From an uncultured Flaviramulus sp. (lineage in GTDB: Bacteria > Bacteroidota > Bacteroidia > Flavobacteriales > Flavobacteriaceae), in contig CANMUP010000001.1 of NCBI GenBank assembly GCA_947501105.1, positions 1,036,688 to 1,100,687 of the forward strand: 64,000 nt of DNA, given 5' to 3'. Shown here in pieces: positions 9,428-17,767 of the stretch. Made by a program: the position numbers and the translations under genes. How positions within the stretch are numbered: the first letter of the stretch is position 1; each line of letters begins with the position of its first letter. Under the pieces are notes generated by a model. The model was not told where the DNA came from. It did not search any database and was given only the letters and a program-made list of their open reading frames with translations.

Positions 9428-10249
9428 ATGAATAAAATTGAGATTACTACAAAACCAAAACCTTTTCTAAAATGGGCAGGTGGAAAGACACAGCTATTGA
9501 GTGTCTTGAGACAATATGTTCCGGAAAACTATAATAAATATATAGAGCCATTTATTGGAGGTGGAGCTATGTTTTTTGATTTATGCCCAAATGAAGCCAT
9601 AATTTCTGATTCAAATGAAGATCTTATAATTACTTATCTTGAAATTAAAAATAATGTTTTTGAATTAATTGAAAATTTGAAAATACATGAAAATAATGAA
9701 GAATATTTTTATTCAATTAGAGCAGTAGAAACTGATACCCTGAATAATCTCGAAAGAGCTTCAAGACTAATTTATTTAAATAAAACTTGCTTTAATGGTC
9801 TTTATAGAGTGAATAAAAAAGATCAATTTAATGTCCCGTTTGGAAAAAGAAAAAATCCTAAAATATGTGACGAAGATGTATTGATAACTGCTTCATCATT
9901 ATTGCAAAACACTGAAATAATACTGGGAGATTATAAAACAATATTAAGAAAAAATGCAGTTAAAGGAGATTTTATTTTTTTAGATCCGCCCTATGATCCA
10001 GTTGGTGAATATTCTGACTTTAAAAGATATACAAAAGATTTTTTTTATAAAGACGATCATGTTGAATTAAAAAATGAAGTTGATAGATTAGTTAATAATG
10101 AGTGTCATGTTATCTTAACGAATTCAGATTCAGATTTTGTGTTAGATTTATTTAAAGATTATGAATGCAAAGTTATCCAAACAAAAAGAATGATTAGTAG
10201 CAATCCAAATTCTCGAACAGGTAAAGATTTAATAGTAATTGGAAATTAA
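9428..10249 (+). CDS. D12-class DNA adenine-N6 methyltransferase (M1)
   Basis: A 273-residue Dam-like enzyme that transfers a methyl group from S-adenosylmethionine to adenine N6. The motifs are in order: FLKWAGGKTQLL (AdoMet binding, N-terminal), EPFIGGGAMFFDL (motif I, FxGxG), and FLDPPYDP with the catalytic DPPY at 186-189. I chose ATG 9428 over an upstream TTG because the D12 core begins shortly after it. It opens a five-gene operon and overlaps the second methyltransferase by 11 nt. Next to a nuclease gene it is best read as the protective methylase of a type II restriction-modification system, one of two. Codons are strikingly A/T-rich compared with the flanking metabolic genes, which suggests horizontal acquisition. 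Confidence 0.93.
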   Translation: MNKIEITTKPKPFLKWAGGKTQLLSVLRQYVPENYNKYIEPFIGGGAMFFDLCPNEAIISDSNEDLIITYLEIKNNVFELIENLKIHENNEEYFYSIRAVETDTLNNLERASRLIYLNKTCFNGLYRVNKKDQFNVPFGKRKNPKICDEDVLITASSLLQNTEIILGDYKTILRKNAVKGDFIFLDPPYDPVGEYSDFKRYTKDFFYKDDHVELKNEVDRLVNNECHVILTNSDSDFVLDLFKDYECKVIQTKRMISSNPNSRTGKDLIVIGN

Positions 10250-11300
10250 AGAAAAAAATAAAATATTGCTTAATGCAAATCAATTTGATGCTTTCCCTGG
10301 TACGCGATATATGGGAAGCAAGAATAAAATAATTTCTAACATTTGGGAAGTTTTAGATAATATTGACTTCGATACTATTTTTGATGCTTTTTCTGGTAGT
10401 GGAGTTGTTTCATATTTTCTTAAATCTAAAGGTAAAAAAGTTATATCAAATGACTTCTTATCTTTTAGCCATCATATTTCAAAATCATTAGTTGAAAATT
10501 CAAGTGTGCAATTGTCTGCTGATGATATTGATTTTTTAATGCTTAATACTGAAAATAACAGATCAGATTTTATACAAAAAACCTTTAAAGGTTTATATTT
10601 CACTAATGAGGAAAATGCTTTTCTAGATAATTTGCGATCAAATATAGATTTACTAGATAATGAATATAAAAAATCTTTAGCGTTATCAGCAATTTCAAGA
10701 GCATGTATGAAGAAAAGACCACGTGGAATTTTCACTTATATTGGACATAGATATGATGATGGCAGAAATGATATAAAAAAGGATTTAAAACAGCACTTTC
10801 TTGAAAACACTAAAGTTTTTAATTCTGCTGTATTTAATAACTCAAAAAATAATATTTCCTATAACAATGATGTTTATAATTTGAATGTAGAAGCTGATGT
10901 TGTTTATTTTGATCCACCCTATTTAACACCAAATTCTGATAATGATTATACAAGGCGTTATCATTTTGTTGAAGGACTTGTTAAGAATTGGGAAGGTTTA
11001 GAGATTCAAGAAAATACAATAACTAAAAAGTTCAAAAGAACTAAAAGTTTGTTCGACTCAAAAAGTACCGTTTATCAGGCATTTGAAAAGTTGTTTGCAA
11101 AATATCGAGATAGTATCTTGGTTATTTCCTATTCATCCAATTCATTACCAAATAAAGAAGACATGATTTCTATGCTTAAAAAGTATAAGAATGATGTAGA
11201 GGTGATTGAAATTGATTATACTTATTCATTTGGAAATCAAAATCATAAAATTGGAAACAATGCAAATAAAGTTAAAGAATATATTTTTGTAGCTCATTAA
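10239..11300 (+). CDS. D12-class DNA adenine-N6 methyltransferase (M2)
   Basis: A second adenine methylase, about 353 residues, only distantly like M1. Near the N-terminus is GTRYMGSKNKI, the D12 AdoMet motif in the form seen in FokI-type methylases. DAFSGSGVVSYFL is motif I, and YFDPPYLTP holds the catalytic DPPY (225-228 from the TTG start). The start is unclear: no ATG occurs before codon 25 (ATG 10311, inside RYMGSK), and starting there would remove part of the motif. I therefore take TTG 10239, which overlaps M1 by 11 nt. Two methylases with one nuclease usually mean an asymmetric site in which each strand needs its own enzyme. Confidence 0.9.
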   Translation: MEIKEKNKILLNANQFDAFPGTRYMGSKNKIISNIWEVLDNIDFDTIFDAFSGSGVVSYFLKSKGKKVISNDFLSFSHHISKSLVENSSVQLSADDIDFLMLNTENNRSDFIQKTFKGLYFTNEENAFLDNLRSNIDLLDNEYKKSLALSAISRACMKKRPRGIFTYIGHRYDDGRNDIKKDLKQHFLENTKVFNSAVFNNSKNNISYNNDVYNLNVEADVVYFDPPYLTPNSDNDYTRRYHFVEGLVKNWEGLEIQENTITKKFKRTKSLFDSKSTVYQAFEKLFAKYRDSILVISYSSNSLPNKEDMISMLKKYKNDVEVIEIDYTYSFGNQNHKIGNNANKVKEYIFVAH

Positions 11301-11309
11301 ATATTTAAT

Positions 11310-12332
11310 ATGAGAATAAAAAGTGATGAAATACCACAAGCAGATGTTCTAGAAGAAGTAATAAGAACAATAATTTGCATAGCAAATGGAGGAAGATCTT
11401 ATCAAGATATTGCTAAATCTATTGGTAAAGTGGAGCGACAAGGTCGATATTACAGAAAGGCCGCCGAAATATTAGGCTTTATTTCAACTCCTTCAACGAA
11501 TAACTCTATTTTAACCGATTTAGGAAAACAATTTATACAGACAGATCCCACATTGCAAAATCCGCTTTTACTTCAAGCGGTTATGAATGCTCATGTATTT
11601 CAAAGAGTTATTCCATTTTTTGAAAATCATAATGAAGGTATAACCAAAGCAGGTTTAATATCATATTTAGCAAGTGTTTCTGATATACCTGAAGGAACAA
11701 CAATGTTACCTCGTAGGTTTAGTTCGGTAATATCATGGTTAGAAACGTTAAATTTAATTCGAAAACAAGGCACCAAATATTTTATTGTTGATACAATAAC
11801 AACAACATTACCTACATTGCTTTTTACAAGGGATGAAGAGCCGATTTTGCCGAAAACTGGAGAATTAAACGAATACCAAACTGTCGAACAAAGGTCTTCA
11901 AGTGCCAAGGAAGCTATTACATATTATAAAGATCAAGCTTCTTTAGAAAGAGCAAATAACGCACATATTCATTTAGTAAATTTAGTTTCTGAAAGAATTC
12001 GAGAAAGTGGTAATCTCCCTAGGTATAATAAATTTATTGATTTAGCAGCTAGAGTGGGAAACCAAGAATTTATATTTGAAATGAAATCTACAACAGAAAA
12101 TAATGTTAAATCACAAGTTAGAAAAGGATTAAGTCAGTTATATGAATATAGGTATTTGCAAAATATGAGACAAGCAAGTTTGGTTTTAGTTTTAGAAAAT
12201 GCAGTGCCTCAGGATTTGAATTGGATACAAGATTATCTAATTGATGATAGAGGAATTCATTTAATATGGGATGGTAACAATCAATTATATTGTAATCAAA
12301 CTACAAGAAATCAGTTGGGGTTCTTGTGGTAA
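11310..12332 (+). CDS. Type II restriction endonuclease, PD-(D/E)XK fold (predicted)
   Basis: A 340-residue protein. The N-terminal half looks like winged-helix DNA-reading domains (e.g. RSYQDIAKSIGKVERQGRYY, then a second helical unit near 85-150). The C-terminal third has a PD-(D/E)XK-type core: D244 in KFIDLAARVG, then E257-M-K259 in EFIFEMKS, followed by a helix with QVRKGLSQLYEYRY, as in many nucleases of this fold. DNA-reading N-terminus plus cleavage C-terminus is the architecture of type IIS enzymes such as FokI. It starts 9 nt after M2 and ends 14 nt before the membrane-protein gene. Recognition sequence unknown. The nuclease call rests on the motif and on context with two methylases. 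Confidence 0.8.
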   Translation: MRIKSDEIPQADVLEEVIRTIICIANGGRSYQDIAKSIGKVERQGRYYRKAAEILGFISTPSTNNSILTDLGKQFIQTDPTLQNPLLLQAVMNAHVFQRVIPFFENHNEGITKAGLISYLASVSDIPEGTTMLPRRFSSVISWLETLNLIRKQGTKYFIVDTITTTLPTLLFTRDEEPILPKTGELNEYQTVEQRSSSAKEAITYYKDQASLERANNAHIHLVNLVSERIRESGNLPRYNKFIDLAARVGNQEFIFEMKSTTENNVKSQVRKGLSQLYEYRYLQNMRQASLVLVLENAVPQDLNWIQDYLIDDRGIHLIWDGNNQLYCNQTTRNQLGFLW

Positions 12333-12346
12333 GAAAATAAAAATAT

Positions 12347-13018
12347 ATGAGCGAAAAAGGAGGATTTAGGAATTTCCTTAATTATGTTAGTGCATTAATT
12401 ATTATTGCTTCAATAGGTGTATTGATTTTTATCATATATGTATCGATTAGTAATTCGGAAAACTTAGTAAAATATCAATTAGATTTAAAATTTGAAAAGA
12501 GCAAGGTTCAGGATAGTACAAAGTATTATATTACCCAGCAAAATTTAGATTCACTAAAATTCTATACTAAATCTATTGATCGAAAAATTGAGAGAATCGA
12601 GACAATTAGAGAAGATATTTTAAAATTGAGAAAAGAAGAATCTTATTATGGTAGAATTTATACTTCAATTATCGCTTTAATTCTAGCATTGGCAGGTTTT
12701 TTTGGATTTAAAACTATGACAGATATTAAATCTCTATCTATTGAGCGAGCTGAAGAAGCAGCTAAAAGCGCAAGTATAGAAAGTGCTGAAAAAACTTCGA
12801 AAGAAATTTTAACTGAAGAGTTTGTTACGAAAAGTCATGAAAAAGCACTTAGTAATGTTAGAAAACTATATGAAAAAGATATTGATGATATTAATCAAAG
12901 AATTTTTGATTTGGAACAAAAAGTTGACCCAAAAAGCAAAGATCAAGATTCAGGTGAAGATATAGAAATCGTAATAGATGATGAACCATTTAATGAAGAG
13001 GAGGGAAGTGATGAATAA
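12347..13018 (+). CDS. Two-TM coiled-coil membrane protein of unknown function
   Basis: I do not recognise a family. The 223-residue protein has TM1 at about 13-34, a charged coiled-coil loop at about 38-100 (e.g. IDRKIERIETIREDILKLRK), TM2 at about 104-121, and a cytosolic tail of about 100 residues. The tail starts as an Ala/Glu-rich helix (ERAEEAAKSASIESAEK), continues as coiled coil, and ends in a very acidic stretch. It resembles small membrane effectors or scaffolds in shape only. It lies 14 nt after the restriction enzyme and overlaps the DGQHR gene by 8 nt (ATGAATAA), so the two proteins are probably made together and may interact. Confidence 0.75.
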   Translation: MSEKGGFRNFLNYVSALIIIASIGVLIFIIYVSISNSENLVKYQLDLKFEKSKVQDSTKYYITQQNLDSLKFYTKSIDRKIERIETIREDILKLRKEESYYGRIYTSIIALILALAGFFGFKTMTDIKSLSIERAEEAAKSASIESAEKTSKEILTEEFVTKSHEKALSNVRKLYEKDIDDINQRIFDLEQKVDPKSKDQDSGEDIEIVIDDEPFNEEEGSDE

Positions 13019-14363
13019 AATTGATATTAAAACGTATACTGCTATAAAGCTAAATCAGTTCACAAAAAAAGACATATTGGTTACTTCAATTCCTTTTTTA
13101 GAACTTCGTGAGTTGGTGAAATTTACACTTAGAGAAACACAAGATTTTGATCCTTTTAATCCAGAGAGAAAATTAGACGATGTGATAGAAGAATCCACAG
13201 AATCATATTATCAAAGACTTAGAAATAGTGATAGAATAAAAAAGATTTCACAATATTTACTCAAAGAAATAAATAATAAAGTTTTAACAAATAAATCAGC
13301 ATTAGGTGCTTTTCCGACATCAATGATTTTGGCCTTTGATAAGCATGAAGAATCTAATACTAAAGAAGAATTTCTAAATTATTTAAAGAATTTAGATCTA
13401 AATGAAAACGATAATGAATCAATAGGAGCATATTTAGAAGAAAATCACTCAAATTCAAATATAACTAATTTGTTGATCCCAAAAAGAAAATTAGGGTTAA
13501 TTGTAGATGGACAACATAGATTATCTGGTTTAAATAAATTATATAATGACGCAAAAAGTAATTCAATAAAAATTGGTAGAAGGAGTTTAAACGAAGTTTA
13601 TCCAAATTTAAGTTATGATATTATCATTAAAGAGATTGAAAAATTTGAATTTTTGTGTACAATTCTACTTGGATTTGATTTATGGGAGCAAGGGAGAATA
13701 TTTGCGGATGTTAATTTTAATCAAAAACCTGTAAACAAGTCTTTATATTACGATATTTTTGGATCATATCCTGATCCAAACCGTAATGAGATTTTTCTTG
13801 CTCATATGCTGACTCAGCATTTAAACATTAATAAAAAATCTGTATTAAAAAATAAAATAAAGTTATTAGGAACTGGGGATGGTTTATTTTCTCAAGCTTT
13901 CTTTGTTGAAGCAATAATACCTCTATTTCGAGATGGTAATATTTTTGAAAATATTCCTTATGATTATGCAACAGAAGGCACAAAACATAAATCACTGCCT
14001 AAATTTTTTAGAGCATATTTTAAAGGAATTAAGTCGGTTTTCTCTGAATATTGGCCAAAAGATTTTGAAACTACTTCTAGAAAATATAAAAATATTATGC
14101 TTAAAACGACAGGGATGGGAGCTCTAATTAAGTTAATGGAAAATATCTTTAAAGATTTGAAAAAACAGGAAACTATTAATCTTGATACTATAAATGAAGA
14201 AGAATTGACTAATGAAATAATCAAAATATTTAAAAAAATTAAACCCAATGGAAAAACTTATTTTTCAAAGGAAGGTAATTATGCTGGAGCTGGAAGTAAA
14301 GGTTTACAATCTAAATTATATAAAAATATCGCTTATGATTTAGGATATATCAAATCTATTTAG
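13011..14363 (+). CDS. DGQHR-domain (DndB-like) protein
   Basis: A 450-residue protein. The start at ATG 13011 sits just after a purine-rich AGGAGGGAAG sequence and overlaps the preceding gene. The hallmark D166-G-Q-H-R170 is in GLIVDGQHRLSGLNKLY, preceded by a region (about 60-115, RIKKISQYLLKE, FPTSMILAF) typical of the DndB/DGQHR family, which shares a ParB-like fold. DndB regulates phosphorothioation operons; stand-alone DGQHR proteins occur in defence islands with unknown roles. No dndA, C, D or E gene is present here. The C-terminal part (about 270-450) is not recognised. By context it acts with the two-TM protein, perhaps as sensor or regulator of the operon. Very A/T-rich: 13381-13440 contains 14 G/C in 60. 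Confidence 0.82.
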   Translation: MNKIDIKTYTAIKLNQFTKKDILVTSIPFLELRELVKFTLRETQDFDPFNPERKLDDVIEESTESYYQRLRNSDRIKKISQYLLKEINNKVLTNKSALGAFPTSMILAFDKHEESNTKEEFLNYLKNLDLNENDNESIGAYLEENHSNSNITNLLIPKRKLGLIVDGQHRLSGLNKLYNDAKSNSIKIGRRSLNEVYPNLSYDIIIKEIEKFEFLCTILLGFDLWEQGRIFADVNFNQKPVNKSLYYDIFGSYPDPNRNEIFLAHMLTQHLNINKKSVLKNKIKLLGTGDGLFSQAFFVEAIIPLFRDGNIFENIPYDYATEGTKHKSLPKFFRAYFKGIKSVFSEYWPKDFETTSRKYKNIMLKTTGMGALIKLMENIFKDLKKQETINLDTINEEELTNEIIKIFKKIKPNGKTYFSKEGNYAGAGSKGLQSKLYKNIAYDLGYIKSI

Positions 14364-14962
14364 ATTTATCTATGGCCTCATAAAATTTTGGTCAAAACAA
14401 TAGGGGAAAAGAGCGTCCATATTTTAGGGGTTTAGTAATACAGTTTTTTAAGAGTTTCAATCATACAAGGGATTTCAATGCAATGATAACGAGTTCCAGT
14501 GTTTCCTAAAATATAGCGAATGAGCCGTTAATTGTTTCCAAAATTATATACTATTTGAGATATTGATTGAGTATCAATATTGAGAATACCTAACTTGAAT
14601 TTTTGTTTCTTTTGTTTCAAGACAAAAGATAATGAAGCATTAAAAAAAAGATTAATTGAAGTTCAATTTATAACAAGTGCATAGAATTTTATTTTTACTC
14701 ACATATTTAATTATTTGAAGAAACTTCAAATGTGTTCGTGAATCTCGTAAAAACTCGATTTCTTAAAATTTATGCTCTTGTGGCAAGCTTACGAGAATCG
14801 TCTAAAATTTTTTATTACGTATATTATATCGAATACGCGATTTTTAATAAGAGCAAAAAGTTTAGCTTTTATTTTGGCGTTGGCAAGCGTTGGATAATTG
14901 TGTGTAAAATAAATTGCCAGGGCAATTTGATTTTATAAAACAATCGAGCGCTTGGTAGCGGC

Positions 14963-14997
14963 TATTTTGCATAACGACTAATTATAGATACATAATG
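14963..14997 (+). repeat. Direct repeat copy A (diverged pair)
   Basis: Shares TATTTT[g]CATAA, then AATTATAG[a]TACATA with copy B at 15084-15120. The two differ mainly in a 5- versus 7-nt middle segment. Confidence 0.55.
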
Positions 14998-15083
14998 TTT
15001 TAAAAAAACTCTGCGAAGCAAACCGCTTAATAGTTTAATGACCCAAGTTACAATGATTCAATAGTAACGTGATGCTCCTGGGA

Positions 15084-15120
15084 TATTTTACATAATATGG
15101 AGAATTATAGCTACATAGTA
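15084..15120 (+). repeat. Direct repeat copy B (diverged pair)
   Basis: Reads TATTTT[a]CATAA, then AATTATAG[c]TACATA, matching copy A at 14963-14997. The spacing between copies is about 120 bp. Confidence 0.55.
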
Positions 15121-15259
15121 ATCATATCAAATCTATAACTAAATGTTGTTTTAATATTGAATCATCCACTGGATTATCCAATATTAAAAGTGTACTATAA
15201 TTGTTCTTATGTCAAATAAAAAAGAGTAAACCTCGAAATCCAGTGATGTAAGGCATATT

Positions 15260-16402
15260 CTAGCCCCTTATCAAACTCCTAGAAATCACAATTTTCTGGA
15301 TTTCAGAAGTTCCTTCATAAATCTGTGTAATTTTAGCATCACGCATTAAACGCTCCACATGATATTCTTTTACAAAGCCATTACCCCCATGAATTTGCAC
15401 CGCTTCAACGGTGTGTTCCATAGCCACTTTTGAGGCGTATAATTTTGCCATCGCACTAGACATATCGTAATTGTTTCCTTGGTCTTTATCCCAAGCTGCT
15501 TTCATAACTAAATGTCTGGCAGCAGCAATTTCGGTATACATATCGGCAAGTTTAAAAGCAATCGCTTGATGGTTACAAATTTCGGTACCAAAGGCTTTTC
15601 GCTCTTTAGAATACTTTAAAGCCAACTCATAAGCACCTTGGGCAATACCTAGCGCTTGAGATGCAATCCCTATTCGTCCGCCAGATAAGGTTTTCATAGC
15701 AAAACGAAAACCAAAACCATCATCTCCAATTCTATTTTCTTTAGGCACTTTTACATCATTAAATTGCAGTGTATGTGTATCACTTCCGCGAATTCCTAAT
15801 TTATCTTCTTTTGGTCCTACATGAAAACCTTCCATTCCTTTTTCAACAATAAAAGCATTAATACCATGCGATCCTTTATCACGATCGGTTTGCGCAATTA
15901 CCAAATACACATCGGCACGTCCGCCACTTGTAATCCAGTTTTTTGTACCATTAATAACATAATGGTCGCCTTTATCAATAGCTGTTGTTTTTTGCGACGT
16001 GGCATCACTACCAGCTTCGGGTTCGCTTAAACAAAACGCACCAATATTTTCTCCTGTAGCAAGTTTTGTTAAATATTTTTCTTTTTGAGCTTCCGTTCCA
16101 TAAGCTTCAAGACCATAACAAACCAATGAATTATTAACCGATACAATTACAGAAGCAGAGGCATCAATTTTCGATAATTCTTCCATAATAAGAACATAAG
16201 ATATCGCATCCATACCGCTTCCGCCGTATTTAGGATCGACCATAATACCCATAAAACCTAAATCGCTCATTTTTTGAACTAATTCTGCAGGAAATTCTTG
16301 TTTATTGTCGCGTTCAATAACTCCTGGAAGTAATTCGGTTTGTGCAAATTCGCGAGCGGCATCGCGTATCATTAAATGTTCTTCAGAAAGGTTAAAATCC
16401 AT
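15260..16402 (-). CDS. Acyl-CoA dehydrogenase (short-chain/butyryl-CoA type)
   Basis: A 380-residue FAD enzyme of the acyl-CoA dehydrogenase family, which forms the alpha-beta double bond of acyl-CoA and passes electrons to ETF. Length and full collinearity match the soluble family. Visible signatures are FCLSEPEAGSDA (substrate/FAD loop), NGTKNWITSGG, ERKAFGTEI, QIHGGNGFVKEYHVERLMRDAKI near the C-terminus, and the catalytic base E363 in QIYEGTSEI. Exact chain-length preference cannot be read. It stands alone on the minus strand, between the island and anmK. A TATATTTG -7 box lies upstream on the same strand (plus-strand 16442-16449). Confidence 0.95.
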   Translation of the reverse strand: MDFNLSEEHLMIRDAAREFAQTELLPGVIERDNKQEFPAELVQKMSDLGFMGIMVDPKYGGSGMDAISYVLIMEELSKIDASASVIVSVNNSLVCYGLEAYGTEAQKEKYLTKLATGENIGAFCLSEPEAGSDATSQKTTAIDKGDHYVINGTKNWITSGGRADVYLVIAQTDRDKGSHGINAFIVEKGMEGFHVGPKEDKLGIRGSDTHTLQFNDVKVPKENRIGDDGFGFRFAMKTLSGGRIGIASQALGIAQGAYELALKYSKERKAFGTEICNHQAIAFKLADMYTEIAAARHLVMKAAWDKDQGNNYDMSSAMAKLYASKVAMEHTVEAVQIHGGNGFVKEYHVERLMRDAKITQIYEGTSEIQKIVISRSLIRG

Positions 16403-16441
16403 AATTCGTAATTAAAATCTTGTTTTAGTAAAAAATGTTTA

Positions 16442-16449
16442 CAAATATA
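16442..16449 (-). promoter_or_regulatory. Candidate -7 box of the acyl-CoA dehydrogenase gene
   Basis: Reads TATATTTG on the minus strand, matching TAnnTTTG, about 40 nt before the start codon. No clear TTG -33 box. Confidence 0.4.
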
Positions 16450-16541
16450 CCTTTTAATTGTGAATTCTTAAAAATTATAGCTTAGTTTTCGCTTGCAAAT
16501 TCTTTCATCATTTTATTTAAGATGATTACTTTTACCTTACT

Positions 16542-17606
16542 ATGATGAAATCGGAATATAACGTTATTGGAGTGATGTCTGGAACATCGTTAGATGGCAT
16601 AGACTTGGTATATGTAACGTTTGAATTTGAGCAAACATGGCAATTTAAAATAACACACACAGAAACAGTAGCTTACAATAATCATTGGTATCAAATTCTT
16701 AAAAATTTAGTCTCATATTCTTTAAAGGAACTGCAACAAATAGATGAGGATTATACGGTTTACTTGTCCAATATTATCAACAACTTTATTGAAAAGAATA
16801 ATATAAACGATATAGATGCTATTTGCTCTCATGGGCATACCGCTTTGCATCAACCAGAAAATAAGCTAACCTATCAAATTGGTAATTTGCCAAATATGGC
16901 GAGCTTGTTAAACAACAAAGTAGTTTGCGATTTTAGAGTGCAGGATGTTGAGTTTGGTGGCCAAGGTGCGCCTTTAGTTCCAATTGGGGACAAGTTATTG
17001 TTTTCAGAATATGACTATTGTATTAATTTAGGAGGCTTTGCTAATATTTCTTTTGAGTGTAAAAACAAAAGAATAGCCTACGATATTTGCCCTGTAAACA
17101 TTGTACTAAATTATTATGTAAAGCAACTTGGTTTTAACTTTGATGATGAAGGGAAAATTGCTTCAACAGGAACTGTAAATAATGAGTTATTGGAACAACT
17201 AAATGCTCTTGATTTTTACGAAGAGAGCCCACCAAAATCTTTAGGATTAGAATGGGTTAATACTAATATATTTCCTTTAATAGATTCATTTAGATTAGAT
17301 GTTAAAGATGTTTTAAGAACTTTTGTTGAACATGCAGCCACTCAAATTTTAAAAGTAACAAATAGCGATTATAGCGCTAGCTTATTTATAACTGGTGGTG
17401 GCGCGTATAATACATTTCTTATTGAAAGCATAAAATCGCTCTCTAATAATAAAATAGTAATCCCATCAAACGACATTATTGAGTTTAAAGAGGCCATTAT
17501 TTTTGGGTTTTTAGGCGTACTAAAATTAAGAAACGAAACCAATTGTTTGCAAAGCGTAACCGGCGCCAGTAAAGACCATAGTTCTGGTAAAATATATCTT
17601 CCTTAA
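16542..17606 (+). CDS. anmK: Anhydro-N-acetylmuramic acid kinase
   Basis: A 354-residue sugar kinase that phosphorylates and opens 1,6-anhydro-MurNAc during peptidoglycan recycling. The N-terminal phosphate-binding motif GVMSGTSLDGID is intact. Also present are ICSHGHTALHQP, QIGNLPNMA, VCDFRVQDVEFGGQGAPLVP and the adenosine/phosphate motif LFITGGGAYNTFL, all typical of AnmK. Length is normal for the family. Two ATG codons are adjacent at the start; either may be used. The cytosolic product would feed MurNAc-6-phosphate back to cell-wall synthesis. Confidence 0.95.
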   Translation: MMKSEYNVIGVMSGTSLDGIDLVYVTFEFEQTWQFKITHTETVAYNNHWYQILKNLVSYSLKELQQIDEDYTVYLSNIINNFIEKNNINDIDAICSHGHTALHQPENKLTYQIGNLPNMASLLNNKVVCDFRVQDVEFGGQGAPLVPIGDKLLFSEYDYCINLGGFANISFECKNKRIAYDICPVNIVLNYYVKQLGFNFDDEGKIASTGTVNNELLEQLNALDFYEESPPKSLGLEWVNTNIFPLIDSFRLDVKDVLRTFVEHAATQILKVTNSDYSASLFITGGGAYNTFLIESIKSLSNNKIVIPSNDIIEFKEAIIFGFLGVLKLRNETNCLQSVTGASKDHSSGKIYLP

Positions 17607-17645
17607 AATTTATTGAAATTTGATATTAAAGGACTTTTAGTTTTT

Positions 17646-17653
17646 TATATTTG
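17646..17653 (+). promoter_or_regulatory. Candidate -7 box of the Leu/Glu dehydrogenase gene
   Basis: TATATTTG matches TAnnTTTG, with a TTTG at 17619-17622 as a possible -33 element (spacing at the long end of the usual range). A second TAnnTTTG match, TAGCTTTG, lies at 17694-17701. Confidence 0.4.
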
Positions 17654-17767
17654 TTAAATTAATAATTTTAACACCTTTCGTATGAATCAGCTTTAGCTTT
17701 GCTTAAAAAGAAACACTAAAAACACTGAAAAGATTAAGCAAAAAAATAAATGATTATATATTAATAA

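Larger units (their letters stand above)
14364..15259 (+). other. Gene-free region with small direct and inverted repeats
   Basis: About 0.9 kb with no convincing gene between the DGQHR operon and the convergent acyl-CoA dehydrogenase gene. It holds several short structures: palindrome AATTGAA-G-TTCAATT (14654-14668), hairpin TTTGAAG-AAA-CTTCAAA (14714-14730), inverted repeat TCTCGTAA / TTACGAGA (14743-14750, 14789-14796), tandem GCGTTGG (14877-14883, 14887-14893), palindrome AAATTGCC-AG-GGCAATTT (14911-14928), and a diverged direct repeat of about 35 bp (14963-14997 and 15084-15120). It looks like decayed mobile or repeat DNA at an island edge. The 68-codon frame inside it has no sign of being a gene. 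Confidence 0.6.

Noticed and set aside
13011..14363. DGQHR protein as proof of a Dnd phosphorothioation system
   Set aside because: No dndA, dndC, dndD, dndE or restriction dndFGH genes are in the window, so the Dnd label would go too far.
14732..14938. A 68-codon open frame in the gene-free region
   Set aside because: It overlaps several hairpins and repeats and codes for a Lys/Tyr/Phe-rich peptide without a pattern; not supported as a gene.
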